Of a stretch of DNA of 64,000 nucleotides, positions 10,664 to 22,440 are shown piece after piece. Below the pieces are notes generated by a model. The model was not told where the DNA came from, searched no databases, and worked only from the letters and a program-made list of their open reading frames with translations. The translations under genes were made by a program, and so were the position numbers. This DNA is from Sorghum bicolor (Eukaryota > Streptophyta > Magnoliopsida > Poales > Poaceae), in contig NC_012877.2 of NCBI RefSeq assembly GCF_000003195.3, positions 24,447,838-24,511,837 on the forward strand, read 5' to 3'. Position 1 is the first letter of the stretch, and each line of letters opens with the position of its first letter.

Positions 10664-10917
10664 ATGCCGGTGAGGCTTATTAACGCCAACGAGTGGTGCC
10701 CGTCGACTGTGATGGAGCGCCGGTTGCGGGACGTGGAGAAGGAGGGGCTCCTGCGCCCCTGTCCTTCCTCGGTGTAGCCTGAGAGGATTGCACCACCGGT
10801 GAAGCACCGGGAGCCAAGCCCACTGGAGGGCTACGTCGTCTACTTCGCTAAGTTCCACCGCCACGGTCTTGGATCTCCTCCGAGCCGCTTCATGAGGGCG
10901 CTCTGCCACCACTACGG
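10664..10917 (+). pseudogene. Antisense extra ORF of the Tat element, 5' part (PF04195-type domain)
   Basis: The ATG at 10664 opens MPVRLINANEWCPSTVMERR and leads to PLEGYVVYFAKFHRHGLGSP and RFMRALCHHYG, the start of the 'putative gypsy-type transposon/transposase' domain (PF04195) found in extra ORFs of Tat elements. An in-frame TAG is at 10775-10777. The frame is cut at 10917 by the Tekay insertion and resumes at 30072. A few dozen residues expected between HHYG and the resumed LYSGELFHAP are missing. The role of this protein family is unknown; despite the domain name no transposase activity is established to my knowledge. It lies antisense to gag-pol. Confidence 0.75.
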
Positions 10918-13900
10918 TGTCACAGAACCGACCAAATTATAAGAGTTCAAGTGTAGAAACAATCGACAAGCAATCAAGTTTCCAAACTTGAGCCCATATA
11001 ATCCCGGTAGTCAACTGAAATCACGAAGGACTTCAAACCAACTTGCAACAAACCAAGATCGTAATAGTTCAACACAACACAGCGAATGTTACATAGTCAT
11101 TCATTGCCGGCGAAGCGGCACCACATCGGAGTTATTAAGTTATTACAACACATGTTCGAAGTAGTGGAAGCAAAATAATTACACACACTTTTCAAAGTTC
11201 AGTTCACAAGTTCTTGTTATAGCCAGAGTCTCGTGCCATCCATCCAAAAGCAGCAGATATGAAGAAGTTAGAGAACCGTGCCCAACAGTTTAGTCCTCAT
11301 CCCCAGCGGGATGGAGACAGGTCTTGCAGAAGCCATCATAAAAGATATCATCTGCAATAGGTGGGAATAAACCCTGAGTACGAGGATGTACTCACCTAGA
11401 CTTACCCGTCTAGTAAAACATAAAAGACACCAAGGATCATGCAAGGCTAATACCAAGTAGAGCTGGTTGACTCAACATTTGCCAAAAGCTTAAATTATAA
11501 CTAATTATTGTGGAAGCATCATATTTAATCATCATCAGCCTACCATTAGATTAGCACCTGTACTAAAGCACTTCACTTGATTATTACAAGCAATAATAAC
11601 CATATCAAGTTCATCATATGTTTTTCCTTGCTATCATCATTATCATGAACCCAAAGTTCTTTAGTGAATGCTACGTTTGCCGCTGCTCTGTCAAGTTCTC
11701 ACTAACCGGGAGAGACGGCTATTCGAATCGAATTCCTATCCAGTTGGAGGAGTATTCCTAGCACTCACCCAAGCATCCTCCGTCGGAGAGCCAACGGGTC
11801 ACCTTTGGTATGACTCAGAAATCGCGGTTCCGATCAGCGCCGCAATCCCAGGGCTACCACTCTGCCAGGGAGGTCAGGAATTTTAACTCACCTGCCTTTG
11901 GACTTACGCCAATGGTCCCCCGCACACCGCACTTCCTCCGGTAGTGCACACTTTATACTTATCGACCTTCCGGCCTGAGTCATATTACTCGGCTTCGCGG
12001 TCGGAACGAGTTATCCGGCCAACTAAGTGTTAGGCATGCGTTCAACATGACAAGAGGACGTACAACGGTCAGTCCATAGCTGCCACAGACGGAGTTACTA
12101 CAACCTTGCAAAACTCCGCCCGGCTTAAGTCAAGTTAATAAGGTTCCACCCACGATAGCACATATAGTCCATCGTGATTCGACATAACCCTATATCGCGC
12201 AGGTGACAGGAAATCACCCGACTTCTACCAATTAAAGCATGGCTAAGCTGCTACTCGATCCTATTCTATAACCAGGGAGTGGTAATATATCTGGACAAGG
12301 ATTTAGTAAAATGCAGCAAGGGTTTTATCACAACTCCTATACTTAATGCATCAATAGATATAAAATATACAAGTAAACTTTTCGAAAGTAAAGGGAGACT
12401 TAGAATGCTCCGGGGCTTGCCTTTCACAAACGAAGCTGGCTCGTGGTTCGGGCACTCAACTTCTTCTTCGGGCTCCTCGAGTTCGGCTTGCTGGACCTCC
12501 ATCTCCGGGTTGCCCTCCTGGCCTTCGGGGTTCACTTGCAGTTCGAAGGAGGCTGTCGCGTCCGATGCTCCTATTGCATGCTCGATGAATAAGAAGGTGT
12601 ACATGCTAAAAGATGAATGCTTGATAACATCCTGGACTCACTGGACACTCATTTACGGAGTAACGGTTGTAATAAGTTCACACAAGAAGATAAGTCAACT
12701 TAGTCAAAACCTTACCAAGTTACTATAACAGCAAGCATTACATAACAGAGTTGGCTCAGTAAACAGATCATAACTAATGCTAGACAGACCCCACAAGCAT
12801 GAGTGAGGACATTCTGGAAAGCTTATGAAATTGCCTACAAATCATCTTTAAACATCTCAGCAAAATTCATATATTAAACAAGTCATTTAAACAAAGTTCC
12901 AGGTTCTGTCCCAGAAAAAACAGAAAGCACCTATTTCTGGAACCCAACTTAGAACAGCCATAACTTTCAAACTACTGGACCAATTGATCCCAAATTTAAA
13001 CCACAGCTAGTTCATAAAGTGTACAACAACTTTGATTTAGACAAGTTTCCCAGAAAACTCAGTTATGATTAAGCAAAAGTTAAATTACTCCCTTGCTGTC
13101 CAGAACAGCTTTTAACCCCACCAATTAATTATTTAATGACATAGCCAAAACATAAACAGTGTCAACCACATGACTTATCAGCACAAACACATCATAAGAC
13201 CACCAGAACATCACATGTTAACCTCTAATCATTTACTACCAAGACATTTATTAATTTAATTGTATAAAGGGACATAATTACAAGATACCAGTAAAAGTGC
13301 TCAGAAAAATCTACAATAATTACAGAAGCACAAGCATAGCATTGTGACATCACCATAAAAATTTCAGAGCAATTGCACATGTCAATTTTTATATAAGCAT
13401 TTAACATGTGACAAGGTACTTATTTTATAAATTAAGGAACATGGCTTATATGATGCCAAACAGCAGATTTCAGATTATTTACATGTTATCAATACCATAA
13501 ACAAGTTTGTCACCAAAGTAGAGCTCCAGCATAAGCAGCAATTATTTTATATGATTTAATTAAGGAAACAAGCCAAATCTCAAACATAAATTACATATCA
13601 CAGATGCAATACTCCAAAACTCATGAAATATTTATCATAGCTTTCTAGTACCATACAGAGACTACCATAAAAATTTCATAACAAAATAAGCAGTATAACA
13701 AGAGTTATGAATTTACTCATGAATAACAAGATTAAATTCTAATAAATATCTTTCCCAGAAAACATGGTCCATTTTATATTTTTAATAAAAACTAGTCATC
13801 TCAAGGAACATCACAAAATTGGTTTTACAACTTTTCGATCAGCAGAACCGGAGATATGATTTTTGCAAGAAAGCCAAAAATCTGGAATTTGAATAAAAGG

Positions 13901-15505
13901 AAGGAGGAAACCGTTGAGTCACTGACAACGGGTCTCGCGCGTCAGCGACCTAGGGAACAGAGGACTCCTCCGCCGGCAAATGCTCGCCGACGGTGAGCTT
14001 CTCTGGCGGATCCAAGGGCACCAGCGTGCTCCTGGAGTGATTCCGCATCGATGGAGGTAGGTGGCGCTAGGGTTACGGTGACGGAGAGGGGTTGCCGTCG
14101 GCCATGGCGGCACGGCGGAGATATCCCGGCTTACGCCGGCCATCTCCGACCGGTAGAGCGTCGGGGAAAGGGGCTTAAGCATCGGTGAGTCAGCGCGGAG
14201 CTTTCTAGGTGGAAACGCCTAACCCTAACGGCTCCGGTGAGCCTGCTCACGTGCGAGGTGCTCGTCGGCGGTGAGCACGGCGGTGCGGCGGCCGTGTTCC
14301 CCCGCGACGGTGGTGCCTCCGCCGCAATGGAATGACGTGGACCGACATCAATACCTAAGCCGACCTTAACGCGACTCAGAAGGAAGAAAGCAAGCAAGGA
14401 TGGAGCAGCGGCGAAGTTCGCCGAAATCGGGGTCACGACGGCTGTGAACCCGACGACGCGGAACTCACAAAATGTCGATAACCTCGGGGAGATCTCGTCC
14501 AACCGATGAGTGGAGAAGATGGAGGAGCTCGAGGCAGACTTGGAGGCGCTCGGAGGTGAGGCAAGACACAGAGGCGAGGGCACGAAGAGCTTGCGAAGCT
14601 CTCGGCGGCAATGGCGACGGTATTTCCGCCAGAGTGAGCGTGAGAGAGGAGAAGGAAGAGAGTGGACGGCGTTGAGTGAGTGCGGGGCGTCGTGGCGTCC
14701 ATGCCAACGCCGACGACCTGACGAGCGGGGCCAACGCCGGCGTACGGGCGCCAACTGGCGGACAGGTGTCGCTCTGGACGTTCCCGACGGCGAGCTCGGC
14801 TCTGAATCAGGCGACGCGATCACTGTTTGTCAGAGCAACTTCGACGATGAATAACTTCCAAACCAGAGCGAGTTAGGGAATTATGTAGTTGACAAAGTTG
14901 GAGTATCAACTGAGTTCTACAACAATGTCAACTAGAGCAAGATCAAATCGGCCTGGATTGAAAGATATGGGGTTTCAAAAATTGATCAAGCAAACTGCAG
15001 CGTCCCCAGACTTAGAAAATATTTCTAAGTGTTGGAAACAGCCCCAATTTTGCCTTGTGGGTCACTTTTGAGCTAGTTGTGATCATTTTCATGAGATGGC
15101 CATAAAACAACTTTTGTTCCTTATAAAATTTGGTACAACTTTGCTGTAGAAAGTTTTGACATGAAAACATTTTATGAAACACGTTTTAAAAGCCTAAGCA
15201 AAAGTGGTTTCTAGGGCCTATTTGTGTAAGTATGACTTAAGTGAGTATTTTGGAGAAATGATCAACATGAACATTGTTCCTAAGGTTGAGTTAAACATAG
15301 ATAAACTAATTACCAAGGCATAGAGCACAAGCACAAGCATGGTTCACTCAAGCATAAGCACAGGGAGCCTATTTAAACAACTTAAATCACATTTTTGCAT
15401 AAAATGACATGGCTCAAGGTAGATGATGATCAGGGAATGCTTGAGTAGAAGATGATGCTCATGTTATGCATGTGATTTATGCAACCGTTACATTGGAGTG
15501 TTACA
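10918..15505 (-). repeat. 3' LTR of the Tekay element (4588 bp)
   Basis: This is an unusually long LTR, from TGTCACAG at 10918 to TGTTACA at 15499-15505. It contains an AT-rich half (12700-13900), a GC-rich block (13919-14850) and a further AT-rich end. Several frames of 60-230 codons exist in it on both strands. They recur in the other LTR and come from composition, so I do not annotate them as genes. Confidence 0.9.
13919..14850. other. GC-rich cassette inside the Tekay LTR
   Basis: A sharply bounded GC-rich block sits within AT-rich LTR DNA. It is open for up to 230 codons on the minus strand (14131-14823; Ser/Arg/Pro-rich) and for over 110 codons on the plus strand (14510-14854). The same block occurs at 28550-29500 and, diverged, at 50-570. 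The minus-strand products have low complexity and no domain I recognise. Frames are not identical between copies, which argues against a conserved protein. It may be a captured segment or a promoter/CpG-rich region of U3/R. Confidence 0.5.
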
Positions 15506-15520
15506 GCCCTCCCCCCTTAC
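15506..15520 (-). promoter_or_regulatory. Tekay polypurine tract
   Basis: On the minus strand GTAAGGGGGGAGGGC directly precedes the LTR start TGTAACA, as expected for plus-strand priming. It defines the inner edge of the 3' LTR. Confidence 0.85.
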
Positions 15521-15550
15521 AAAAATCTCATCCCGAGATTTGAAAGCTTA

Positions 15551-16785
15551 CTAATTTTCGAAGAATGTTTTGTAAACTTCTTTCAAATAATCCTCGGTTT
15601 CCCAAGTGGCATCTTCTTCCCCGTGGTTACTCCACAACACCTTGTAGAACTTAACCACACGATTACGAGTCACCCGTTCCTTGTGGTCAAGAATCGCTAC
15701 AGGTTTCTCCTCGCACACCAAGTCCGACTTCAACTTGATATCCCGAACTTCCACTCGTTCCTTCGGAACACGAAGGCACTTCTTTAATTGTGATACGTGG
15801 AAGATAGGGAAAATAGCTCGAAGCTCAACCGGTAGTTGAACTTTGTATGCCACATCCCCTTTCCTTTCGAGAATCTGATAGGTTCCCACATATCGAGGTG
15901 CAAGCTTTCGCTTGACTCCGAACCTTTGTACACCCTTCATCGGAGACACCTTGATATACACATGGTCACCGACCGCAAACTCAATCGGCTTCCTTCTTTT
16001 GTCAGCATAACTTTTCTGACGAGCTTGAGCAGCTTCAAGATGTTGCTGGATGGTACGGACTTGCTGCTCTGCTTCGTTCACGAAATCGATGCCATAATAC
16101 CTTCGTTCCCTGGATTCCACCCAATTCAACGGGTTCGACACTTTCGACCATACAGGGCTTCAAATGGAGCCATCTTGATACTCTCCTGATAACTATTGTT
16201 GTAGGAGAACTCAGCTAATGGCAACCACTTAACCCAAGAACCTTTTGAAGAGAGAGCACATGCCCTCAACATGTCTTCTAGGATTTGGTTGACCCGCTCA
16301 GTTTGACCTGCCGTTTGGGGATGATAAGCAGAACTACGGACCAATTGAGTACCAATCTGCTCATGAAGACACTCCCAAAAACGGGCAGTGAACTGCAGCC
16401 CACGATCTGATATGATAGTTTGAGGCACACCATACTGATGAATAATGTGCTCGAAGTACAACTCCGCATATTGATGTGGACGATAGTCAGTTCGAACTGG
16501 AATAAATCGAGCAACCTTGGTCAAATGATCTATAATCACCCAGATAGAGTCGTAACCCTTGACAGATGTTGGAAGTCCAACGATGAAATCCATGCTGACT
16601 TCTTCCCATTTCCAACCAGGAATTGACAAGGGTTGAAGCAAACCAGCTTTCATGTGAACGGCCTTCACGCGACAACAATTGTCACGACGAGCGACAAAAG
16701 CAGCAATCTCCTTTTTCAGTTTTGTCCACCAAAACAGAAGTTTCAGATCCTGATACATCTTGCTACTACCAGGATGGATAGACAA
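15551..16785 (-). pseudogene. Tekay integrase with C-terminal chromodomain-like region
   Basis: Two overlapping minus-strand frames (16785-16126, then 16141-15551) encode integrase. The core shows SMDFIVGLP, TIISDRGLQF and GQTERVNQ, so all three acidic catalytic residues (D, D, E) remain. The zinc-binding N-terminus reads ARRDNCCRVKA where the family usually has a first Cys, a likely loss. The C-terminal frame carries the gypsy integrase C-terminus (KFAPRYVGTYQILERKGDVAYK-like) and then VTRNRVVKFYKVLWSNHGEE-DATWE, a chromodomain-like fold that would bind histone marks and steer insertion to heterochromatin. A frame change at about 16130 breaks the gene. The stop is at 15551-15553, 30 bases from the polypurine tract. 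Confidence 0.82.
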
Positions 16786-17365
16786 TTTGGATGAATGAGC
16801 TTCAGATAAGATCTGGTTTCATAGCTCACGGTCTTTTGGAACCACTAGTCGATCTTTGAACCAAAGAATTCCGTCTCATCGACCCGGAAATGCCTGGTTT
16901 CTTCTTCCTTCATTTTCCTCTTTATATGGTGGATGCCTACATCGGTTTGCTGCAATTCGATGACTCAATTGCGAAGTGTACTCTCCGGAGAAATCTGGTT
17001 GAGCACAAGTGGATGCATAAGATGTGACAATAATGGATCTTCCACCTGGACTGAGTGACAGTGCGCTTTCCGACTCAAGGCATCCGCAACCACGTTTGCC
17101 TTGCCCGAATGGTAGTGCACTTACAGGTTATAATCCTTAATCAACTCAAGCCACCTTCGCTGCCGCATATTCAATTCAGGTTGAGTGGAGATGTACTTGA
17201 GGCTCTTATGATCGGTGTAGATATTGCACAGATTACCCAACAAATAGTGCCTCCAGATTTTCAAAGCATGAACAACTGCTGCCAATTCTAAGTCATGAGT
17301 AGGGTAATTGACCTCATGCTTACAAAGTTGGCGTGAGGCATATGCGATAACGCGACCTTCCTACA
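16786..17365 (-). pseudogene. Tekay RNase H region, broken
   Basis: Minus-strand pieces read [40 protein letters not shown] and HSGKANVVADALSRKAH, the RNase H that removes the RNA template during reverse transcription. Between the end of the reverse transcriptase frame (FDVFCVC, then a stop) and GRVIAYAS the usual CDAS...GCVLMQE stretch is missing, so a short deletion removed the first catalytic motif. Further stops are near 17130, 16960 and 16850. The strand and order match the flanking domains. Confidence 0.75.
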
Positions 17366-18940
17366 TCAACACACACAGAAGACATCGAAGGGCTTCTCAA
17401 TATCTGGCTGAGCTAGGACAGGAGCTGATGTCTCCAGTGTCCTCAACTTGTGGAATGCCTCTTCACACTCAGGCGTCCACACAAACTTCTCATCTTTCTG
17501 AAGTAAACGAGTCATAGGCTTGGATATTTTTGAGAATTCCGGAATGAATCGACGATAATACCCAGCCAAACCGAGAAAACTCTGAACCTCGTGCACCGAA
17601 GTTGGAACTTTCCAATCCAGCACTTCTTGCACCTTAGCCGGATCCACCGATATGCCTTCTTCAGATAAGACATGGCCCAAGAAAGGTACTTTCTTTAGGC
17701 AAAACTCGCATTTGCTGAATTTTGCATAAAGCTGATGCTCACGCAAACACGACAACACCACACGCAGATGCTCTGCATGCTCCTCTTCATTGCAAGAATA
17801 TACCAAGATATCATCAATGAAGACCACCACAAACTTGTCCAATTCGGACATGAACACCGAGTTCATGAGATACATGAAGTGAGCAGGTGCATTGGTGAGA
17901 CCGAAGGACATGACGAGATACTCATACAACCCATACCTCGTCGAGAAAGCTGTCTTAGGTACATCTTCAGGACGGATCTTGATCTGATGGTACCCAGATC
18001 CCAAATCAATCTTGGAGAACACCTTAGCTTTAGACAACTGATCAAACAGGATATCAATGCGAGGAAGAGGGTATTTATTCTTGATGGTTACCGCATTCAA
18101 GGGACGATAGTCCACACACATGCGCAAGGATTGATCCTTCTTCTTCACAAAGATAGCCAGACAACGCCAAGGAGAAGAACCAGGATGGATAAGACCCTTC
18201 TTCAACAACTCATTCAATTGGGTCTTAAGCTCAGCTAGCTCATTTGGTGGCATTCTATAAGGTCTTCTAGAGATAGGAGCGGTACCTGGAATCAATTCAA
18301 TTTTGAACTCCACATCCCGATCTTGAGGAAAGCCGGGTAAATCATCAGGAAATACATCCGGGAACTCACACACCACCGGAATATCCTGGATGGCCTTAGC
18401 TGTAACTGCATTCACAGTGCTATGGATATGGATATCTCGAGGAAGTTGCTCTAAGAACGCTTCCCTGGTATTTGGGTCTCTCAACATCACTACACGAGTG
18501 GTGGTGTCGATAAGAACTCCGTTACCACTCATCCAATTCATCCCCAGAATTACATCTATGCCCACACCGGGTAAGACAACCAGATCAGTAAGAAACCGAT
18601 GGCCTCCAATTTCCAGAGTTGCCCCATAAACCACTTGATTGGTAGAAATATCATTCCCCGCAGCACTAATGCAATAACTACCCTTATCAAGTGTACTTGC
18701 CTTGAGATTATGCTTAGACACAAAGTCTGAACTCACAACAGAATGCGATGCTCCTGAATCAAAAAGCACAAGTGCATCACATTGGTTAACCAAAAACTTA
18801 CCAGCCGTAACTACCACACCAGCATGGATTGCCTCCACAGTGGTGTAGTGAACATGCCCCTGGCGGACGTTCCCTTGGTTGTCCTTCTTCGGAGGGTAAG
18901 GACAATTGCTCTGCCAATGCCCGGTCTGATTGCAGTTCAA
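17366..18940 (-). pseudogene. Tekay zinc knuckle, protease and reverse transcriptase
   Basis: One open minus-strand frame of 524 codons covers the end of the Gag knuckle ([11 protein letters not shown]; the full motif begins upstream at about 18950), the protease ([13 protein letters not shown], active-site DSG, then [13 protein letters not shown]) and the reverse transcriptase ([36 protein letters not shown]; active site [37 protein letters not shown]). All catalytic motifs are intact. It ends early at FDVFCVC through a deletion in RNase H. The ATG at 18940 is internal: before the CACTA element inserted, this was one polyprotein with the Gag at 22441-23315. Confidence 0.88.
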
Positions 18941-19013
18941 GCACGGACGGTTGGCAGGTGGAGTCTTGGCATGGCTGGGACCGGTGTTACCCCTAGGAAG
19001 AGCAATGGAGTAA
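18941..19013 (-). pseudogene. Tekay Gag segment between the CACTA insertion and the zinc knuckle
   Basis: This 73-bp stretch continues the frame of the downstream polyprotein (…[10 protein letters not shown]…) and includes the first cysteines of the CCHC knuckle. It ends at TAA (19011-19013), the left copy of the CACTA target duplication. Across the CACTA element the same frame continues at 22441. Confidence 0.8.
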
Positions 19014-19039
19014 CACTACACCACAGCCCCAGAGTAACG
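19014..19039 (+). repeat. CACTA left terminal inverted repeat
   Basis: 26 bp, starting CACTACACCACAGCCCC, identical in reverse complement to 22415-22440. Confidence 0.95.
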
Positions 19040-20450
19040 ATGCACGATTGGTCGTTATATGTGGATGTAAAGACGCTCGATTGGTCGCTATAGATCTATA
19101 GCGACACTTATTTGCTGTCGCTGAAACTGGCGTCGGTATAGGCTATAGTGTCCGACATTTTTTTAGCGACCGATGGTGTGATGATAAGTTGAATAAGTAC
19201 CGACCAATGTGCTGATGACATATAGTGGTTATACCGTCCAATGCAGCAAGGCTACTGGGAGTTATACCAACCAATAATCCAACGCATAGATCACATGACC
19301 CAAATATATATTATCAATTATGCATTAACCATTAATCATTCTTTTAGACCTTATAAACATACAAGCTCACAATCACTATCAGACATAGAATTAAGTCATA
19401 ACATGGCTTATATTTCATTCAAGCCAAATAAATGGCACATGTAACAGCCCTGGGTACAATAATCTTGTTCACAACACAAGTCTGCCTTGCACACCACACA
19501 GCTAACATGCCCTACCATGTCCATGGAGTTAAATCTAAAATCATCCAAAGGAACTAGCATCCATGACCAAGCAGTTCTTTACAAAATGTTATGGCATCCA
19601 ATACAAAGCAGCATGGATCCATCGATGTTTCATCTTCACCTCACAAAATGTTTGATCTGCTTGCTACCACAAAATGGTCAGGTTGCTTCATGCTGACCCC
19701 AGTTCCATCGGCTTCAGTGACTTTTGTGGACATCCCCTGCTACAAGACCAACATAACATAAGTACAAGGAATTAAAAAAAACATAACTCTTAAATTCATT
19801 TATTTTCTCATGTAAGAAATAGAGCAAAACACTTGCACAAGTATAAAACTGGTTCTCTAAAAGTTCCACAAAGCGCTACTGCTACATACATCTAAATCCA
19901 TTACTCAATTTGTAATACAGAACAACTTGTTGTGGCCTCTTGCTGTGATACAGAACAGCTTTTTGTAGCCTGTTGCTCATATACAGCTTGGGGGGTTCCA
20001 TTCACAGAAATAGAGGGTTCAAATACAGAGGAGAAGCACCTTGTCTAAATGTTGGACCAAATATACTAGTAGCCAGAAGGAAGAAGACACTAGGCAGGAT
20101 CTTTCAGCAGGGAATTCTCCATACATTTTTTTAGATAAACATCGAACCAAGCATATTACGGCATATAAACAGTTTGTAGGTTGCAGCCATAAAAATTGCA
20201 GGTTGCAGCCATAAAAAACAGAGTTCTTATGACATAAAAATTGATGTAATTGATAATCCACAATCGATCTACAAACTTGCAGGTTGCAGCCATAGAAATC
20301 AAGCAGTTTGCACTCTAGAGCTATTATGTACAGAGTTGTTATGGCATATAGGATCTCATTCTAGTCATCATTATGTGATGCAATGCTACACTTTTGGAAC
20401 ATGAATATCATCAAGTGAAGAAATATCAGCAATAGAAATATCTTTAGAAA
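19040..20450. other. CACTA internal DNA, left part
   Basis: Up to about 19280 this holds subterminal repeats in both orientations, including the palindrome-like GGTCGCTATAGATCTATAGC near 19075. The remainder is AT-rich, with a short local duplication of a GTTTGTAGGTTGCAGCCATA-like word at 20170-20300. No convincing coding exon was found. It would be downstream of the minus-strand exons and may be their 3' region. Confidence 0.5.
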
Positions 20451-20459
20451 AAAACATAC

Positions 20460-21197
20460 CTGCAGTAGACTGGGTTGAATGTGATGTCATGCTAAGCTTC
20501 AACTATAAGAAATATCATTAATTAGAAACTTTATTCACTTTTCAGATATATGAATAAAAGAAAGAAAGTCACATCTAGATTATTAATTACCCTATTGTAT
20601 GGCCACTGAACTGGCATTGACATAGCATCAGCCAAAGTCTCAATGTAACCATAAGGGCGAGGTAGAATTGAATCCCTTTTGATCACAACCTTCACAACGA
20701 CTTCACAAAATAGCCTTCCCAGAGCCTGGCCTCCTAGTACATTGGTTGGATTTGTTGAAATAACTACTGCCTTACCCACAATTTCTGGTCGCAACATGGC
20801 ATATAATGTGACCTCCTTTCCAACCTACACAAATAGTATATGGACTTGTCAGCAAAAAATAAACACATTTATAGAACTGCTAGTATTGAAAGCACCATTA
20901 GATTGAGAAAATTACAAGATCATCAGGTGAAACACGAGGTCTTTTATTCTTCCTTGTTGGGGCTGCATTCTTCAGGGGACTGGTAGCGCTGCAGTCCTTA
21001 AGTTGATTCTTTGATCCTCCCACAACACTGTGCACAGAGGAGGTACTAGCACGTTGCGAAGATGGGGCTTGAGCAGGTTGTGTGGACAGGCCAGCAGGAC
21101 GCTGCGCGAACAGGCCAGCGGCACGTTGCATGGATGGGGCACTAGCAGGCTGCGCGGATAGGTCAACATCATGCTGCGTGGACGGATAGGCCATCAC
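20460..21197 (-). pseudogene. CACTA accessory protein exons (DUF8039-like region)
   Basis: A first minus-strand exon (to 20898) begins near MAYPSTQHDV and holds repeats of a (S/A)QRAxxxSxQP type, then basic KNKRPRVSPDD. The next exon (20827-20592) reads VGKEVTLYAMLRPEIVGKAV…IKRDSILPRPYGYIETLADAM…VQWPYN. The pattern 'LPRPY...TL.DA....(I/V)QWP' is typical of the non-transposase protein of grass CACTA elements, matching the region Pfam calls DUF8039 as I recall. Splice signals fit: GTAATT after the first exon, TTGTGTAG before the second, and a third short exon near 20465-20505. The start and end are uncertain. Confidence 0.55.
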
Positions 21198-22414
21198 TCG
21201 AGAATGTAAAAATAAAAATTGGTGTTATTACCACACACTTTGCATTGTATAGGATATTAGATTAATTTAAGCATAAACATCCGCATCCTAATTCCTAAAT
21301 AAGGCACTACAAAGTTAATAAAATAGACACAGCATGCACACAACACATATACACACCGTAAGCACCTGTTTGGCATAATAGTATTTTTATTGGCATGTAC
21401 ATGTGTAATTTCTAGTGCATAAGAATACAGTTGTAATCAACTATTTGAATCATCTGATTCGATTGGAGGTAACAAACTATCTAAGTTGCCCATGTGTTCC
21501 CAAATGGCTGAAAGTTGTGACAAAGAAGTGCTAGCCAAAATGACATTGACAAAGAAATTATGGTTCAGCACTCAGATGCCAAGCAGATCGAGTGTATACC
21601 AGTATCGCACGAGCCCCTTCCTGGAGCTTAACAGAGATGCCCCTGTCCCTTCCCCTGCTCCGGCTGCTCTTCCTGCTACTGCAGTTTGTCCCCTCCGGCT
21701 TGATGAAGGTGAAAGAGCAGACGAGGTCATGGTTAGTCGTGTATCAACTCGGGAAGCAAGAAGGGAAAATCACATGGTCAATACATACCTCAAGTGAATC
21801 GCAGTTCGTTAGTGGATCTCGACGTCACGGCCTTGTCTGCACGTCCTTGTACAGCACGTCCTTGGTCTGGCCCCCAAGCGTCGCAGCGGCGGCGGGCGGC
21901 CTGCTCCCCAGGAGCGGCGGCGACCTGCGACGGCGGCGACCTGCGAGGGAGTTGGTGGCGGCGACCTGCAAAGGAATCGGCGGCGGCGGCGGCCTGGGAA
22001 GGAATCGACGGCGGCGACCGGCAAGGGAAGAAGGGAGTCGGCCTGGGTGGGGAGCTGCCTGCGCCCCAGATGCGGCTGCTGCCTGCGCCCCAGACGCGGC
22101 GGCGGTGACCTCCCCACGGTGAGATGGGAGTGAGGGTTTGGTGGGCGGCGGAAGCGTATTTTGTTTTTCTAGAACGCGCAATCTGGCCTAGGGTTTCAGG
22201 TCACGCGCGAGAACAAAATTTTAGGCGCGCTCTTTATCTATACCGACCGATAAAATGATGCTATTATTGAACTATACCGACCGATCATGAGACGCCATGT
22301 ATAGCGACAAATATTTGGATGCTACCAGTACGTTTACCGTCCGATGCTTTGTGGCAATTTTATACCGACCAACGTTACGTCCCTATATAGTTATTTTTAG
22401 CGTCACATGTCTGA
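21198..22414 (-). other. CACTA internal DNA, right part, probable promoter side
   Basis: Upstream of the minus-strand exons. It contains AT-rich DNA (21200-21480), a region open on the plus strand (21486-21797) and a GC-rich, Arg/Pro/Ala-coding stretch (21809-22181) open on both strands, then subterminal repeats. The GC-rich part resembles a 5' exon or CpG-rich leader. No domain is recognisable. Confidence 0.4.
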
Positions 22415-22440
22415 CGTTACTCTGGGGCTGTGGTGTAGTG
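22415..22440 (-). repeat. CACTA right terminal inverted repeat
   Basis: 26 bp ending ...GCTGTGGTGTAGTG, followed directly by TAA (22441-22443), the second copy of the target duplication. Confidence 0.95.

Larger units (their letters stand above)
19014..22440 (-). mobile_element. CACTA (En/Spm-type) transposon, deletion derivative
   Basis: A 3427-bp insertion bounded by 26-bp perfect terminal inverted repeats, CACTACACCACAGCCCC... at 19014-19039 and its complement at 22415-22440, with a 3-bp target duplication TAA at 19011-19013 and 22441-22443. Both ends carry many short subterminal repeats of the types TATACCGACC(A/G) and ATAGCGAC (19050-19280 and 22230-22410), which are binding sites for the element's own DNA-binding protein in this superfamily. 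Inside are exons of an accessory protein (20531-21197, minus) but no TNPD-like transposase. It therefore looks non-autonomous. Removing it and one TAA rejoins the Tekay Gag frame. Confidence 0.93.

Noticed and set aside
14131..14823. 230-codon minus-strand frame as a real protein gene
   Set aside because: Inside an LTR. The matching region of the other LTR (28811-29524) does not keep one equivalent frame, so it follows from base composition.
21809..22181. Pro/Arg/Ala-rich frames in the CACTA element as a captured gene
   Set aside because: Open on both strands through GC content. I recognise no domain, so a captured gene is not supported.
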